Assembly (NCBI RefSeq): GCF_040954645.1
Contig: NC_092811.1
Location: forward strand, 83,895,063 to 83,959,062
Direction of reading: 5' to 3'
Length of the DNA: 64,000 nucleotides
Origin: Diabrotica undecimpunctata
Taxonomy: Eukaryota; Arthropoda; Insecta; Coleoptera; Chrysomelidae
Numbering within the stretch: position 1 is the first letter of the stretch; each line of letters starts with the position of its first letter. The notes beneath the pieces were generated by a model. The model saw only the letters and a program-made list of their open reading frames with translations. It was not told where the DNA came from and searched no databases. Shown here in pieces: positions 1 to 11,139 of the stretch. The translations under genes and the position numbers were made by a program.

Positions 1-430
1 CGAATCGTGCACCACGAGCTGTTGAAGCTTTTAATCCTGTTGTCAGACCACGAACAAAAGCATCGTGATGAGATGTCATTGTTTTATCAACCCATTCTTT
101 TTTCACATTGTGCCCAATATTTACCAATGATTCATCCAAATACACTACGTTGTATCCTTCTGCACGGTATTTACGAATTGCGCGTAAATTACGATGATGC
201 TACGAGATGATTTTTGGTTTTTCAATCAAAATTAAATTTCTGCTATGTTTTATAAACACAAAATTCATATCACTCGGTAAGCGATGTAACCTGGCCCGTG
301 AAAAGTTGGGCAAAGTTTCTTCGACATTTACAACAGCTAATATGGTGTTTATTGTTAGTGGTATGTTGTATGTTGTTAGTGTCACGAAAAAATTGATGAA
401 CTATTTTACGAATTTGGTCCCCTACACATT
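1..430 (-). pseudogene. DDE transposase relic (IS630/Tc1-like superfamily)
   Basis: Read on the minus strand, 385-200 encodes a winged-helix-like stretch (motif LPNFSRARLHRL, then MNFVF). The same frame continues through an in-frame TAG at 200-202 into a DDE-domain start with the motif YNVVYLDES and then KKEWVDKT. The stop sits where a Trp codon is plausible, so TGG to TAG is a likely nonsense change. Upstream of 386 the matching frame shifts by one base (VHQFFRD). The copy runs off the left edge of the window. Insect transposase-derived proteins of this kind carry a conserved Y-x-D-E segment followed by W-V/L-N. The copy cannot encode a working enzyme. Family assignment is by motif only. Confidence 0.7.
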
Positions 431-938
431 GTTGTGTCCTCTACTGGTGATTTGCTATTTTATAATTTTTTTAACGCTTTCTTTACCTCTTTCTCCTCGA
501 TATTTATTTCTTCGTTTGTCGTCACTTCTGGTGCTGGTGCTTCACTATCGTCACCTTGTTTAACTAAAGTATTCTTTTCATTTCTGATTCGTTTATAGCG
601 GTTATATGCCTGTTGTATTTGTTATGTTCTGTATTGTAAAAAGGCTTTTTTATTTTCTTCACAATTTGTCTTCACTTCCTCTTTAAACCAGAAAGAATGT
701 TTACTCATTTTGGGAAATTGTCTTGTGGTCTTTGGCTGGTATAGATGTCTACACTTACACTCCTACTCCTGCTTTCACTGCCCAGTCCTCAGTCACTGAA
801 CACTGAGAAGTAGGCTGATTGAGACCTCAGTGCCGTTTGAGGTTCGTGTATTTCTACAGAACAAGATACTGGTATGTCACGAGTGAGGAGATTAGGCAGA
901 TTGAGACCCCGAACTCTAACGGAACCATATTACTCTTG

Positions 939-941
<3 letters not shown>
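431..941. other. unassigned intronic sequence
   Basis: No gene is supported here. The minus strand at about 440-570 reads as a short charged segment rich in Glu and Lys (AEVT/EE/KK-like) that may extend the adjacent transposase relic, but it is broken by stops. The stretch 780-930 is not recognised. Confidence 0.4.

Positions 942-1010
<69 letters not shown>
942..1010. repeat. (TA)n microsatellite
   Basis: An uninterrupted TA dinucleotide run of about 69 bp. It abuts reverse-transcriptase coding sequence of the LINE that starts at 1011, so the repeat has replaced or expanded within LINE sequence. Confidence 0.97.
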
Positions 1011-1014
<4 letters not shown>

Positions 1015-3066
1015 ATCAAGGTGTACCGCAAGGTTCCGTATTGGGACCCTTAATATTTCTTTTATATGTCAATAATTTGATAAATTTTTTAACTGCAGAC
1101 CATACAGTTCTTTATGCAGATGATTTAACAATTGTAGTTGACGAGTCAACTGAAGTCGAACTCATTTCAAAAATGAACTTAGTAGCACAGGAATTTACAA
1201 CCTGGGTCCTGATTCTATTTCATTTCGATGTCGAAATTTAAAAGCGACGACGCCATGACAGTCGCAATCGCTAGCGATTCTCATTCATTTCGATTGTAGT
1301 TAAAACTGGGGATATTTACTTTATCATTTTGACACTGCTGAAAATTTGGGTTGGCCCTGTTGTTTATTGGCTGTGGCTGCACGCTGCACTACGCTTGTTG
1401 AATGTTTGTTTTGTTTACGTTACGTGAACGTCTTTTTTTCTTGTTTGAGTTGTTAAATCATAAATAGTGGTCATTCTCAATTATATTTTGAATTGAAAGA
1501 AAAGATGACAAGAAAAAAAGGCGATGTGGGAGATCCTTAAGTTATAACCACTAAGATTTGACTTAGTGGTTATATTCTAATATATTTTTAAATTAACTGC
1601 AGCTTAGTAATACTAACTCTATAAACACCTTCTTCCAAATATGGTTCTAATACCCTTAATAAATAATTTGCAGCTTGTTTATTAAGCCGGAATTGCTGCC
1701 CAAATTGAGCATCACTTAGTGAAAAAGAATTTTGAGTATGCCGTCACATTCTTCTTATCCTCCGTTGTGAGCGTCGGATATCTATCCTCTCTAATTCCTC
1801 CAAAACTAGCAAATGTCCGTAAAACACAGCCATATTAATAGTTTTTGCCTCAGTTTTCCTTGTAAGGATCAAAACACAACACCGCCTACCTAAACTGAAC
1901 CTAAGTTCACTTCTCCGTTCTCCCAGTCCAGCCAGTCATGTCAGATTAATTTCGACTCAAAATGAAATTTCAACCACTTTCTTGAAGTTGAAATTAATTT
2001 CGATAAATCGAAAATTAGTGACGTCGTTTGATTAGTTCAGCTGAAATCCACAAGGTTCGCAAAGTCGCATTTCGACGTTGCCATATTAATTTCGACATGT
2101 TTTGAGTCGAAATCTCAATTAGAATCAGGGCCCTGGTGTAAAAGGAACTCTTTAAGGGTAAATGCAAAGAAAACTATTTGTATGCAGTTCTACTCGCGCT
2201 GTAAGCCATCCCATGGTTATAAAATCACAGTCAGTTCTGAGGAAATACCCTTTAGTAATACAACACTATTTCTTGGTAGCATTCTAGAAAGTAATATGAC
2301 ATGGGACCAAAATGTCACTAAAGTCTGCAAAACAATGATTAAGGGTTACTATGCGATCCTTCAGTTGAAAACTCTATTTAACACCAATCAATTGATAAGT
2401 GGGTATTATGCATTGGTTTATTCATATATGGCCTATAATGTTGTCTTATGGGGAAACTCTAAAAACTTTTCTAGAGTTTTTATAACTCAAAAGAGAATTC
2501 TTAGATTGATATTCAATATTGATAATAGACAATCATGTCGTAAATATTTTATTGAACACAGACTGTTGACTTTTCATGCTTTATATATTTATAAGTGTAT
2601 TATTCACGTCAAAACTAAATTTCAAAATTTTACCCTCAATTCTGACTTTCATAATTACCCGACAAGACACGGGAGGTTGATAAGCGTGTATAAACACTCC
2701 ACAACTCTCTTTGAAACTAGCCCTGATTTTACAGGATCTAAATTTTACAATTGTTTGCCACTTAATATAAGAAATGAAAATAATATTCAAAAATTCAAAA
2801 ATAAATTAAAAGCATGTTTGATCCAATTATGCGTTTACAACCTAAATGATTATTTTGACTTAATAAAAGACTACAGGGAATGAGGACCGACGGGTTCAGA
2901 GACGACGCTCTATATCGCATATCTTTTTTTTTATATTTTATTGAGTTTGTTTTATGTAATTGTTCTATATAACTTGTTGATCATGTTTTATGTACTATAT
3001 GACTTGTCCTATATCACAATGTGATCTGATGGGATTAATAAAGAATATTCTATTCTATTCTATTCT
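1011..3066 (+). mobile_element. CR1/L2-like LINE, 5'-truncated, interrupted
   Basis: A non-LTR retrotransposon fragment. 1015-1205 encodes RT blocks with GVPQGSVLGPLIF and the catalytic box LYADD. Coding then stops at a foreign insertion (1206-2131) and resumes in the same reading frame at 2132. It continues through 2182-2880 as the C-terminal region of the LINE polyprotein (QKRILRLIF, KYFIEHRLLTFHALYIYKC, YPTRHG). The ORF ends at a TGA at 2881-2883. A short 3' UTR with an AATAAAG-like signal near 3037 leads to an (ATTCT)n tail at 3045-3066; a short 3' repeat tail fits the CR1 group. Everything 5' of the late RT palm domain is missing, so the copy is dead. Clade choice is by C-terminal motif style and tail. 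Confidence 0.82.
1206..2131 (-). mobile_element. PIF/Harbinger deletion derivative inside the LINE
   Basis: The ends are inverted repeats: the left end begins GTCCTGATTCTA and the right end, reverse-complemented, begins GCCCTGATTCTA. CCTGG is present on both sides (1201-1205 and 2132-2136). Because of the flanking G/C bases the duplication could equally be read as 3-bp CTG, which would fit the CWG target and GG-start of Harbinger elements. Removing the insert plus one duplicate restores the LINE reading frame exactly. Internally, minus-strand 1721-1615 encodes QFGQQFRLNKQAANYLLRVL followed by EPYLEEGVYR, resembling the N-terminal region of Harbinger transposases. The catalytic part is absent, so this is a non-autonomous copy. 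Confidence 0.8.
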
Positions 3067-4150
3067 ACATTAAAGCTATTTTCTCGTGGCATTTTATTAT
3101 TATTTACTATCTTTAATAAGAATTTCAGTTTAAAATATGTTTATTTTGACGTTTTGAGTTCTACTTATAAAATTGTTCTTAAACCTTATATGCTGCTAGG
3201 ATAATTATAGGCTTATCATTTTTAAAGAGCTTACAACTTTTAGCACATTTTTGCTTATGTTTATAAATTCATATTCGAAATCCAATATAACATGCCTGAT
3301 TTTTAACCTCACATTTTTGCATGAATGATTCTTACTACTATTATGCTGACCAGATCCTCCACATAAAATAGGAAATAATGTATATCGTTGCTGTATAAAT
3401 ATAAAGTTATTTATTACTAGATTCCAAGAGAAGAAATAATACTCTGTATGTTGTTTGGTGTTTACGCCTGTAAACAACCTTTGGCTACCACATGGTCCTG
3501 GGTCCTTATGTTTTCTGAAATGCATCTCTCGCTTGAAATTGGCCACAAATGGTTCACCAGTATAATTTACTTTTTTCAACAAATTTGCCGGCTTCTTAAC
3601 GCCGACATTAGCCGCGTCTTGTCTCTCTTCCTAACCTCGCTTAAAACTGTAACTACACATTGAGCTGCTACAATACTACACATTTTCCCATAATAAAGGA
3701 CAAAAAACAAAAAACTTACGATTTTGAAAAAAACTTCGGACTCCAATAAAACTAAACGCCTTTAAAAGCGGCCGGCCTTACCGAGAGAGGTCTAATTATC
3801 TTTAAAATTCATTCGCCCAACTCAGCATAAACAAAACATATACGGTTAAATTCCTATTTATTTGACACGCAGAATATCCTAAAAGCGGCTCTCGATCAAA
3901 AGAATATACACATCTGTGATCTATAAACAAACTTTAAAATGTGTTTATATCAACTCCAGCGATGCAAAAACATTTAAAATACTTTTCCAGTGTTTTAACT
4001 TATACAAGGTGATTTGAAATGCTACAAACTGAGGTGTTGTTCAAGATGGAGACCAAAGTATTTTGCCTCTGCCACTGTTGGTATGCATACATTCCACTCT
4101 TATACATGAGCACGTGTTATGACTGTTAGTAAATTCATTTAGGTTAAGTT
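3067..4150. other. unassigned intronic sequence
   Basis: A minus-strand open frame of 125 codons at 3205-3582 contains several Cys and His residues (including CGSQRLF and FPILCGGSGQHN). I cannot place it in a family and it lacks a convincing start context. 3600-4150 shows no gene; it includes a GC-richer patch near 3768-3780 that looks repetitive but is not recognised. Confidence 0.35.
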
Positions 4151-4154
4151 TCCT

Positions 4155-5760
4155 TTGTTTACTGTTGTTCGTAAGTTCAGGTGGTGTTGCAGATTCCGTG
4201 AAGCTGGTATGGGATCTTCATTTACAGCTAGTATCGCTACGTCGTCAGCAAAGGAGGCAATTGTAGTATTTTTAGACCCTGGTGTATCGTCCGCACAGAG
4301 AGAGAAAAGCAATGACCCAAGAACACTACCCTTCGGGGCTCAAAAGTTGATAGGGCAAAAGTTGAATTATTAAGTATTAAATTTAACGGAGAAGTATCAT
4401 TTGATATATAGGATTTGAGTAGAAGGAAATAGTTACTGGAACGTGTCTTTTTTAATTTGTATAGCAGGCCTCTACATCAGACTTTGTCAAACGCTTGAGA
4501 AATGTTCAGAAATGCAGCGTTGTATTTTTTTTTTCTTCAAGACTTTTTAATATTTTATTTATCATCTGAGGGACTTGTTGGGTAGTAGAGTGATTTTCTC
4601 GAAAACCGAACTGATCTTTTCGTAGTAATGTTAGGAATTCATCGTCTGCGTACATTCTTTGTAGTAGTAATCTGTCAACAACTTTGTTTACGGTACGTAG
4701 CAGACTGATGAGACGATAATATGTTACTTTATTGGACTATTTTCCTGGCTTGGGTATTATGATTATCTTAGCGATTAAGACAAAACCTGGTGCCTCCCGT
4801 AAGTTAAGCTTGCTTATTTATTTTTTTATTTTTTGACTTCTGTAGAAATAAAAATTTCAATAAGTAGAAACATTTGACATGTTGCGTTGATTATTTCTTC
4901 CACTTCTTCGTTAGTATCTGGTGGTTCCGTTTGAAATACTCTTGTTCGATGAGCATAAAATATGTCCGCTTTTTCTTTGTTAGTACGGTCTCTTAAGGTC
5001 CTTAGTCGTTTCTATAGTGCGTTCATTTGTTGCGAGATTTATTATGTAATGATCAAATGTTCCATATTTTGCATATTTAAGGCTTCTCTAAGTTGCCTAT
5101 ATAGTGTATTATACATGTTGGTCCATGTTATTTTTAGATCTTTGCCATATCCTCCTCGCGTGACGTTTCTCAGCTGTGAGTTGGCCAATGTGCAGCCACA
5201 TGGTAGTAGTATAATATAGCGAAATTTTAAACGTACTTAAATCGGTAAAATAGGCCATTAGTACCGTTCTTTGTGGTAATTTTAAGTATGTTTACGAATT
5301 TCTTTAATTAATGACTTGTGTTACTAAGTTCAATATCATAGTGTTTTGACTCATGAGTTGCGTGTTTTTGAACTCGTTAAGGAATGTAATTAGTTGATGT
5401 TGTATGTTGTTCGTAGTCTCAGATTCTTATTTGTGATTGGTTTGATGGTCTGGCACGTTTGTATACGTAATTGATGGTTTTGTAGATGTGTATCATTACT
5501 TATGTGTTGGTTGAAATGTGTTTTTGGTACGGTATGGTAGGCTGTAGGTTTTACTTTTTGGCATATTTTTAATTTCTACTAGTTTCTTATAGACCAAACA
5601 GCCCTTGTAGTTAGCAAAGTGATCTTTTTGGCATTGTGCACTTAGCCCGGATGTTTCTAGGTTTTTTACAAGATTTTGTATTGTAATGTTCACATTTAAC
5701 GCAGTAATGTGGTCTAGTGTAGTATGGACATGTTATTCACATCATTGGATGATAGTGTTT
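4155..5760 (-). pseudogene. jockey-like LINE relic (ORF1 zinc-knuckle tail and ORF2 RT)
   Basis: Reading right to left: 5693-5496 encodes the end of an ORF1 gag-like protein with a zinc-knuckle remnant (QCQKDHFANYKGCLVYKKL, closely similar in pattern to the ORF1 of the copy at 6878-10232). About 5160-4870 gives the linker between endonuclease and RT (ADIFYAHRTRVFQTEPPD). 4790-4540 gives RT blocks with IIIPKPGK, YRLISLL and DQFGFRENHSTTQQV. 4350-4200 gives the RT core with GSVLGSLLFSLCADD and the catalytic-box remnant SFADDVAILAVNED. Several frameshifts and stops interrupt it and most of the endonuclease is missing. It is a dead element antisense to the PMCA gene. Confidence 0.78.
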
Positions 5761-5803
5761 TTTTTAAATCATGAATGTGTTGCTTGTGTGAGTCCATTTT
5801 AAA

Positions 5804-5977
5804 AAAGAGGTAAAAGAAATAAATTAGACTTACTCACAATCCATTTAATTTTCCTACCCAAGACGACCGGTTTCGCTTTCTAAAATTTGCAAAGAGGTAA
5901 AAGAAATAAATTAGACTTACTCACAATCAATTTAATTTTACTACCCAAGACGACCAGTTTCGCTTTCTAAAATTTGC
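5804..5977. repeat. tandem duplication, 87-bp period
   Basis: Two adjacent copies start with AAAGAGGTAAAAGAAATAAA at about 5804 and 5891 and share the GACGACCRGTTTCGCTTTC segment. They differ at a few positions (for example GACCGG versus GACCAG). Only the second copy continues into GCATCATCAG. The unit looks like part of the terminal repeat of a Penelope-like element (inference from the hammerhead-like motif). Confidence 0.8.
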
Positions 5978-5993
5978 AAAGCATCATCAGGTC
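5949..5993 (-). ncRNA. hammerhead-ribozyme-like motif
   Basis: On the minus strand the order GAC - CTGATGA - (22 nt with TGCTTT pairing to AAAGC) - GAAA - CTGGTC - GTC matches the hammerhead layout: core CUGAUGA, stem II, GAAA, a very short stem III (ACU/GGU), the UC cleavage step and a short stem I (GAC/GUC). Minimal hammerheads of this type are known in terminal repeats of Penelope-like retroelements. No Penelope reverse transcriptase is visible nearby, so this would be a solo terminal fragment. Activity is unproven. Confidence 0.5.
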
Positions 5994-5999
5994 AGTGGT

Positions 6000-6561
6000 A
6001 CTATGTAAATTAAATGCTGAAATTATAAAAAAGCCCATATTAGGGTGTTGTCTTATAAGGATATAGATAAAAAAAATTATAGTAATTATGCCAATATTAC
6101 ATGTCTGTGTTTATTAATATGCATAAAATTGCTTTAGCAGATAAAGTAACAACCCACAAATTGGTAAGAGAAAAAAATCTGTTGAATTGTAATAAATTAG
6201 AAATAAACAAAATATTACTTACATTCCGGTACAAGAGTTTTTATATAGTGATTGGTGATACATAGTTCAAACTATCCCGTATTGCTGATAATGAGCGATC
6301 TTCGGTCAATGTTGTAACTGTCTGACAATTTAGGAGGAAGTTTCTTGAGGGGAGGGATGTTAACAAATGATATAGGAGTAAGGTATATGTTGGTATATAT
6401 TGTTTGTTGAAAGAAAAAGTGATGTGAAAGTGTAAAAAGTGAAAAAGTCACTTGAGAAAGGCAATCAGCCGAAACAGCTGTAGTGATAAGAATTTAAAAT
6501 AAATTTTGTGGAAGTTTTGAAAACAAAGTTTTCAGTGTTTTATTGTTACATATATTTTTAG
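6000..6561. other. intronic sequence with Penelope-like terminal motif
   Basis: No coding region is seen. At 6449-6485 there is a hairpin-and-box arrangement, CTTGAGAA - GGCAATCAGCC - GAAACAGCTG, flanked by CAC and GTG. A related layout recurs at 30294-30334. It resembles a degenerate ribozyme-type terminal repeat but lacks the CTGATGA core. The acceptor tract for the next PMCA exon ends at 6561. Confidence 0.4.
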
Positions 6562-6756
6562 ATTCAACAACATCTTATCGACCAAGTTTGGCCTAAGTTG
6601 CGTGTTCTTGCGAGGTCCTCTCCAACGGATAAATACATTCTTGTCAAAGGTATTATAGACAGCGATTTAAGTGATTGCAGGGAAGTCGTAGCTGTAACTG
6701 GTGACGGTACAAATGATGGACCAGCTTTAAAAAAGGCAGATGTTGGATTTGCAATG
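6562..6756 (+). CDS. PMCA: PMCA exon (P-domain hinge)
   Basis: An internal coding exon of a plasma-membrane Ca2+-transporting P2B-type ATPase, which pumps cytosolic Ca2+ out of the cell. It is 195 nt (65 codons), phase 0 at both ends, with acceptor TTTTTAG and donor GTAAGT. The product runs from [19 protein letters not shown] to KKADVGFAM. It holds the hinge signature [20 protein letters not shown], whose two Asp residues help bind Mg2+ in P-type ATPases. RSSPTDKY is the usual P2B segment before it. The sequence is fully open and conserved, unlike everything around it. The catalytic phosphorylated Asp (DKTG) lies in exons upstream of the window. Confidence 0.95.
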
Positions 6757-7199
6757 GTAAGTTTTGTTTCAGATATAAAAGTGAGTATATTAGTAAGAGA
6801 AATATAAACCCATGATTAGCAAAATTGATAGGAATTAAAATTATGTGATGACAAACCAACACTAGGCAGGTGATAACTTTTTTTTTTTTTTTAATTTAAC
6901 ATCCAATATTTATTGCAATCTGTCTCATTACAAACAATAAGCAATATGTATAATTTATGTACAATAACATAGTGGGAAGCTGCCCAGTGGCGAGCACCCA
7001 GGTAAAATATAATATAAATATAATCTATGATATAACAATTAATTTAAAATTTCACTTAACAAACAGAGTTTAATACAGATAAACATCACTGACACACATA
7101 TGAAAATTACAAGGCTAAAAAACACAAATTAAGGAAAGATTTAGAAAACACCAGAATAGAAACTTGTTATTTCACCGCACCATGACACTATGCTCTATT

Positions 7200-9808
7200 T
7201 CTCCTGATCTACTAGAGGTCCAAAGGGTCTGGTCGTTTTAATCTTCTTACGTGTGAAATGTTGAGTAGATCCGTGGCCAGCGGATTTGGATGGCAGGATA
7301 GTCTGTTCTTGTATACAGAGTTTACAGCAGATATTGCTTCGCAAACTGTTGGTAGCTGTAAATCGTGGTGTAATCTGTGGTTCGTGATATACCAAGGGGC
7401 ATTACAGATCTGGCGCAGTACTTTTTGTTGGAAACTTTGAAGTTTTTGTATGTTGGTATTACTTGCTGTACCCAAGATTTGTGCTGCATATTGCCATACC
7501 GGTTTTAAAATACATTTATATATCAGAAGTTTGTTCTCCAGGCTAAGATTTGATTTTCGACTCATGTACCAATACATTTTCCTGTAGATTAAGCTGAGTT
7601 GAAGGCGTTTCTTCCAGATGTGGATGCCCTAATTAAGTTTGAAATCCAAATGGATTCCTAAGTATTTAACGACAGTATTAACTGGTAGTGCAGTGTTGTT
7701 TATAGAAACTGGTGGCGCGACATCTTTTTTTAAAGTAAACGTTGTGTTGATTTTAAACTGTTAACTTGGACTCGCCAGAGCTTAAGCCAGCTCTCTAGTT
7801 TAAGTAGATGATTTTGTAATACCTGGGCTGCTTCAGCTGCTGTAGAATTTGAAGCCATGATAACTGTGTTATCGGAATATGTAGCGATTGTTGTATTGGT
7901 CGTCGTTGGGAGATCTGATGTGTATATTAAGTAGAGGGTGGGTCCTAGTATGCTTCCTTGTGGAACTCCGGAACAAATTGGAAACAGGTTAGTGATTTCC
8001 CCACCTCTTTTGACTTGAAAGAATCGATCTGTCAGGTAGGATCTTAAAAGTGAACTTATGGGATGAGGAAATATAGATTTAATTTTGGAGATAAGACCTA
8101 CATGCCAAACTTTGTCGAATGCTTAAGAGACATCTAGAAATGCAGCAGTACAGTATTTTTTTTGTTCAAGGGAATTTCTGATAGTCTTTACCACCCTAAA
8201 ACCCAAACTGATAGTTCGGTAAAACATTACTGTCATATAAAATAAGCTCCAGTCTTCTCAGAAAAAGCCGTTCAAATACTTTGGATATAATAGGCAACAG
8301 GCTAATAGGGCGGTATGAAGATACTTCCGTGTAATCCTTATTAGGTTTTGGAATAAGAACAATTTGAGCAACTTTCTATTGGAGTGGAAAATAACCTGTT
8401 TTTAATATTGAATTAAATATATAAGTAATTAAACTTACGCCTTCGTTGGGTAGATTTTTTAGTACTAAACTAGATATTAAGTCATATCCAGGTGACTTTT
8501 TAATTTCCAGATTATCAATTATTTCTTTAATTTCAGATTTCTTAACAGGTTTAATAGCTGGAGCCATTTGATATGGTGCATTTACGACTTCATGGAGAGC
8601 TTGTTCTTCTTCAACTGAGACTTCCCTCTGATGCGGTTGAAGTACCTCGCATAGATGATTTGCAAAAGTATATGCTTTATCTATGTCAGTTTTAGCCCAA
8701 GTGCCATTTTTTTTCCTGATTGGCATATTCATTTGTTCGTTGTGTTTAAGTTTTTTTGTTAGTTTCCACAGCGAATAGTTTGTATCATCTGCAGGTGAGA
8801 GGTTCTTTAAATATTTGTTGATACCACTGTCTTTATGTTGGATCAGTTTTCTTATGAGTAGTCTGCAAGCTCTATTCAGATTTGCTTTATCTTCTGGATG
8901 CCTAGTGAGCTGCCATATCTTTCGCAGTTTTCTTTTTTCCAATATGAGTGTATTTATGAGTGCAGGATAGGACTCGGAGTTGTGTTTGTAATAAATTTCT
9001 GGGGTGGACGTCCAAGTAGCTTGCTGAATAACTGTAGTTAAGTGAACAACTGCATTTTCTATGTCACTATCACTTTTAAGAGGCAAGTTTAGATTGATGA
9101 ATGTTTTTATTTCTTTTCTATATCTGTTCCAGTTTGTTCTTTTATTAGAGAGTGTTAAATGTTTAGAACAGTTATGAATTTGGCTTTGTAGATCTATAAA
9201 GAAAGGGGAATGATCTGATGAGAGGTCAAATGAAGGAGAAATTTGGAGGTAGGTATGTGATATTCCTTTTACTATAGCAAAATCAATAACATCAGGAATT
9301 TTTTGTCTATCAGTAGGCCAATAGGTAGGCTCTCCAGTAGAGAAAGGAATTAAATGATTCTCATTAATACTTTTTAATAATTCTCGTCCACGTGAGGTTC
9401 GAATCTGGAACTCCATTTTTGATGTTTGGCATTATAATCTCCAGCAGAAATGAAACGGTGTCCTAGCATCTTAAAGTATTCAGTAAAATGATCAGCTTTA
9501 ATTATTTTATTCGGTGGACAGTAAACAGCAGATAGAATAATCGACACTGATGTGGCTTGGATGTTAACTTTACTACTTTTATTTGTTTCATGATGCTTAA
9601 TGTTATTTATTATAATAATTGCCGTATCTCCGTGGGCTTTACCTAATGGATGTTGAGTTACATAGGTTGAATATTTGGGAATATGGAAATGGCTCTTATT
9701 AATCATGTGTGCTTCGGAAATAAACATAACATCTAGATTATGATAGTAGATAAATGCTTTAACTTCGTGGAAATGAGTGGTTAAGCCATTGGCATTCCAA
9801 CAGCACAT
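7200..9808 (-). pseudogene. jockey-like LINE ORF2 (endonuclease-RT), inactivated
   Basis: Right to left: an apurinic-like endonuclease (starts CCWNANGLTTHFHEVKAF at about 9800; later AGDYNAKHQKW) runs to 9374. A frameshift near 9400 leads to its C-terminal part (DVIDFAIVKG, SFDLSSDHSPF) and the linker to 8376. Another frameshift leads to RT (IPKPNKD, YRPISLLPIISK near 8290; GVPQGSILGPTLYLIYTSD near 7950). The RT catalytic box reads TYSDN rather than F/Y-ADD, so a catalytic Asp is lost. A C-terminal domain follows at 7577-7212 (NLSLENKLLIYKCILKPVW, then a CNAPWYI motif). The enzyme would cut and reverse-transcribe at the target if intact; frameshifts plus the mutated box make this copy dead. 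Confidence 0.85.
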
Positions 9809-9948
9809 CTTTAGTTTAGTGTTGAAGGTTAAGCTTAGATATCAGAGACATTATGTGATCAAACATCTTATCCATTCTTTCCATTAACTTATGTACTAGT
9901 AGTTCTAGATTATTTTGTATATGTTGAGGAGTTGTTGTTTCTATTATA

Positions 9949-10232
9949 TTATGTTGTCTCATCTATGGTAGATGTATTTCTATTATCTCTTCCTGCAACG
10001 ATTTTCGCATAGCTTGTAGTTGGTTGAGTGCTTGAAGGATATTCTGCACAAGGTGGTTGACTTGCGTTTTTATCTCTAAGTGTTGGAAATTTTTTTTTCT
10101 GTAGCTTTTTGTATATTGAGCATCCCTTATAGCTGGCAGGATGATTTTCTATACAATTTACACATTGAACATCTTTTATATTTTTTGGTTTTGGGCATTG
10201 AGATGATAGGTGATCGCCCACACATTTTACAC
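9949..10232 (-). pseudogene. jockey-like LINE ORF1 (gag-like), C-terminal fragment
   Basis: Encodes two CCHC-type zinc-knuckle units: CVKCVGDHLSSQC, followed by CVNCIENHPASYKGC and YKKL. After this comes a Pro/Ser-rich tail ending at a stop (9949). Such knuckles bind the element RNA in LINE ribonucleoprotein particles. The N-terminal part was lost to 5' truncation on insertion. The open frame on the track extends past 10232 into flanking DNA, which is not part of the element. Confidence 0.8.
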
Positions 10233-10246
10233 AGGTAGGTGATAAC

Positions 10247-11135
10247 AAGTGCAGAAAAAGAATAAATAAGAAATAACTACTGAATAAATTAACGCAAATA
10301 ATCAATAAGGCTCACTAAGTATTAAGACTTTGATATTAGTTCTTGAAAGACCTCCGAAAGTAGGCATGCAAGGCCTTTGGAGATTACATAAAAGCTGTGT
10401 AGTAAACTATTGGAGCGGCTTTAGGTGGTTCAGTGGGACTTTAATATCTGAACATGTTTGGTATCTCTGACAGCATCATACAAATTTAAACCCTATTTCT
10501 AATTACTAATTTCGAAAAAAAATATAAAGTTTCTAGGGTATAACAAATTTTCATAAGTAGCCTTTGTTGTGTGTGAAAATATGTTACAAAGCTTTTTTTT
10601 TCTTTTTCTTCTGAGGATGAAAATTTTCTAAATACTATACCAGGTTGACCCATTCCTAGAGATGGCTGGCATGTGTTGGACTCAGGGTAGATGAGTGCAT
10701 CTGAGTGCATTTTTCCCTAGAAGGAGGTCCTGCAAATGGATATCTTCTTGTTATCCAACTAAAACTACCCTCTCCTACTTTTTACTTTCTCTCTCACTCT
10801 CTCGTACTCCGAAAGCAGGATGGCCGATGTAAGGCTGATGACACGTTCGGAGCACTCCCTTCTCTTATATAGATCTTATCCTATCTCTGTCGTTGATCCG
10901 ACTGCTGTTTCTCTTTTTCTTCTTTCTTCTTATGTCTGTACGGATGGAATTGTCTACACTATTCCATCTCTTCTTACTTCCCGTCATTTTTGCGATCGTC
11001 TCTCTCATAGACATAGGTTTTATACCTATTTCTCTATGTATTCTTCTTCTCGCCACTGTCGATCTATTACACTCCAGAATTGTGTAAGTAATAGTGTCAG
11101 AGTATTTGCAGTATAAGTATTTATCTGTATCTACC
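10247..11135. other. unassigned intronic sequence
   Basis: No supported gene. 10760-11060 is pyrimidine-rich on the plus strand and gives several overlapping short frames of low complexity, which I do not believe. Confidence 0.4.
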
Positions 11136-11139
11136 TTTT

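Larger units (their letters stand above)
6878..10232 (-). mobile_element. jockey-like LINE, 5'-truncated, with target duplications
   Basis: A minus-strand non-LTR retrotransposon bounded by AGGCAGGTGATAAC (6864-6877) and AGGTAGGTGATAAC (10233-10246), a 14-bp target duplication with one mismatch. The minus-strand poly(A) appears as T15 at 6878-6892. The 5' truncation falls inside ORF1, at its zinc-knuckle region. The same family occurs in the plus orientation at 58200-60010 (shared RRDPLDL/RPDPLDL terminus and SFDLSSDHSP endonuclease motif). The clean duplication with only one difference suggests moderate age. Confidence 0.9.

Noticed and set aside
819..1241. 140-codon ORF treated as one gene
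   Set aside because: It is LINE RT sequence joined to a TA microsatellite and unrelated upstream sequence; the run of Tyr-Ile is the repeat read in frame.
1206..2131. Continuous host exon joining the two LINE halves
   Set aside because: Inverted ends, duplicated target and transposase-like interior show it is an inserted element, not an intron.
10820..11116. Overlapping plus and minus ORFs in pyrimidine-rich sequence
   Set aside because: Low complexity, several frames open at once, no conserved motif.
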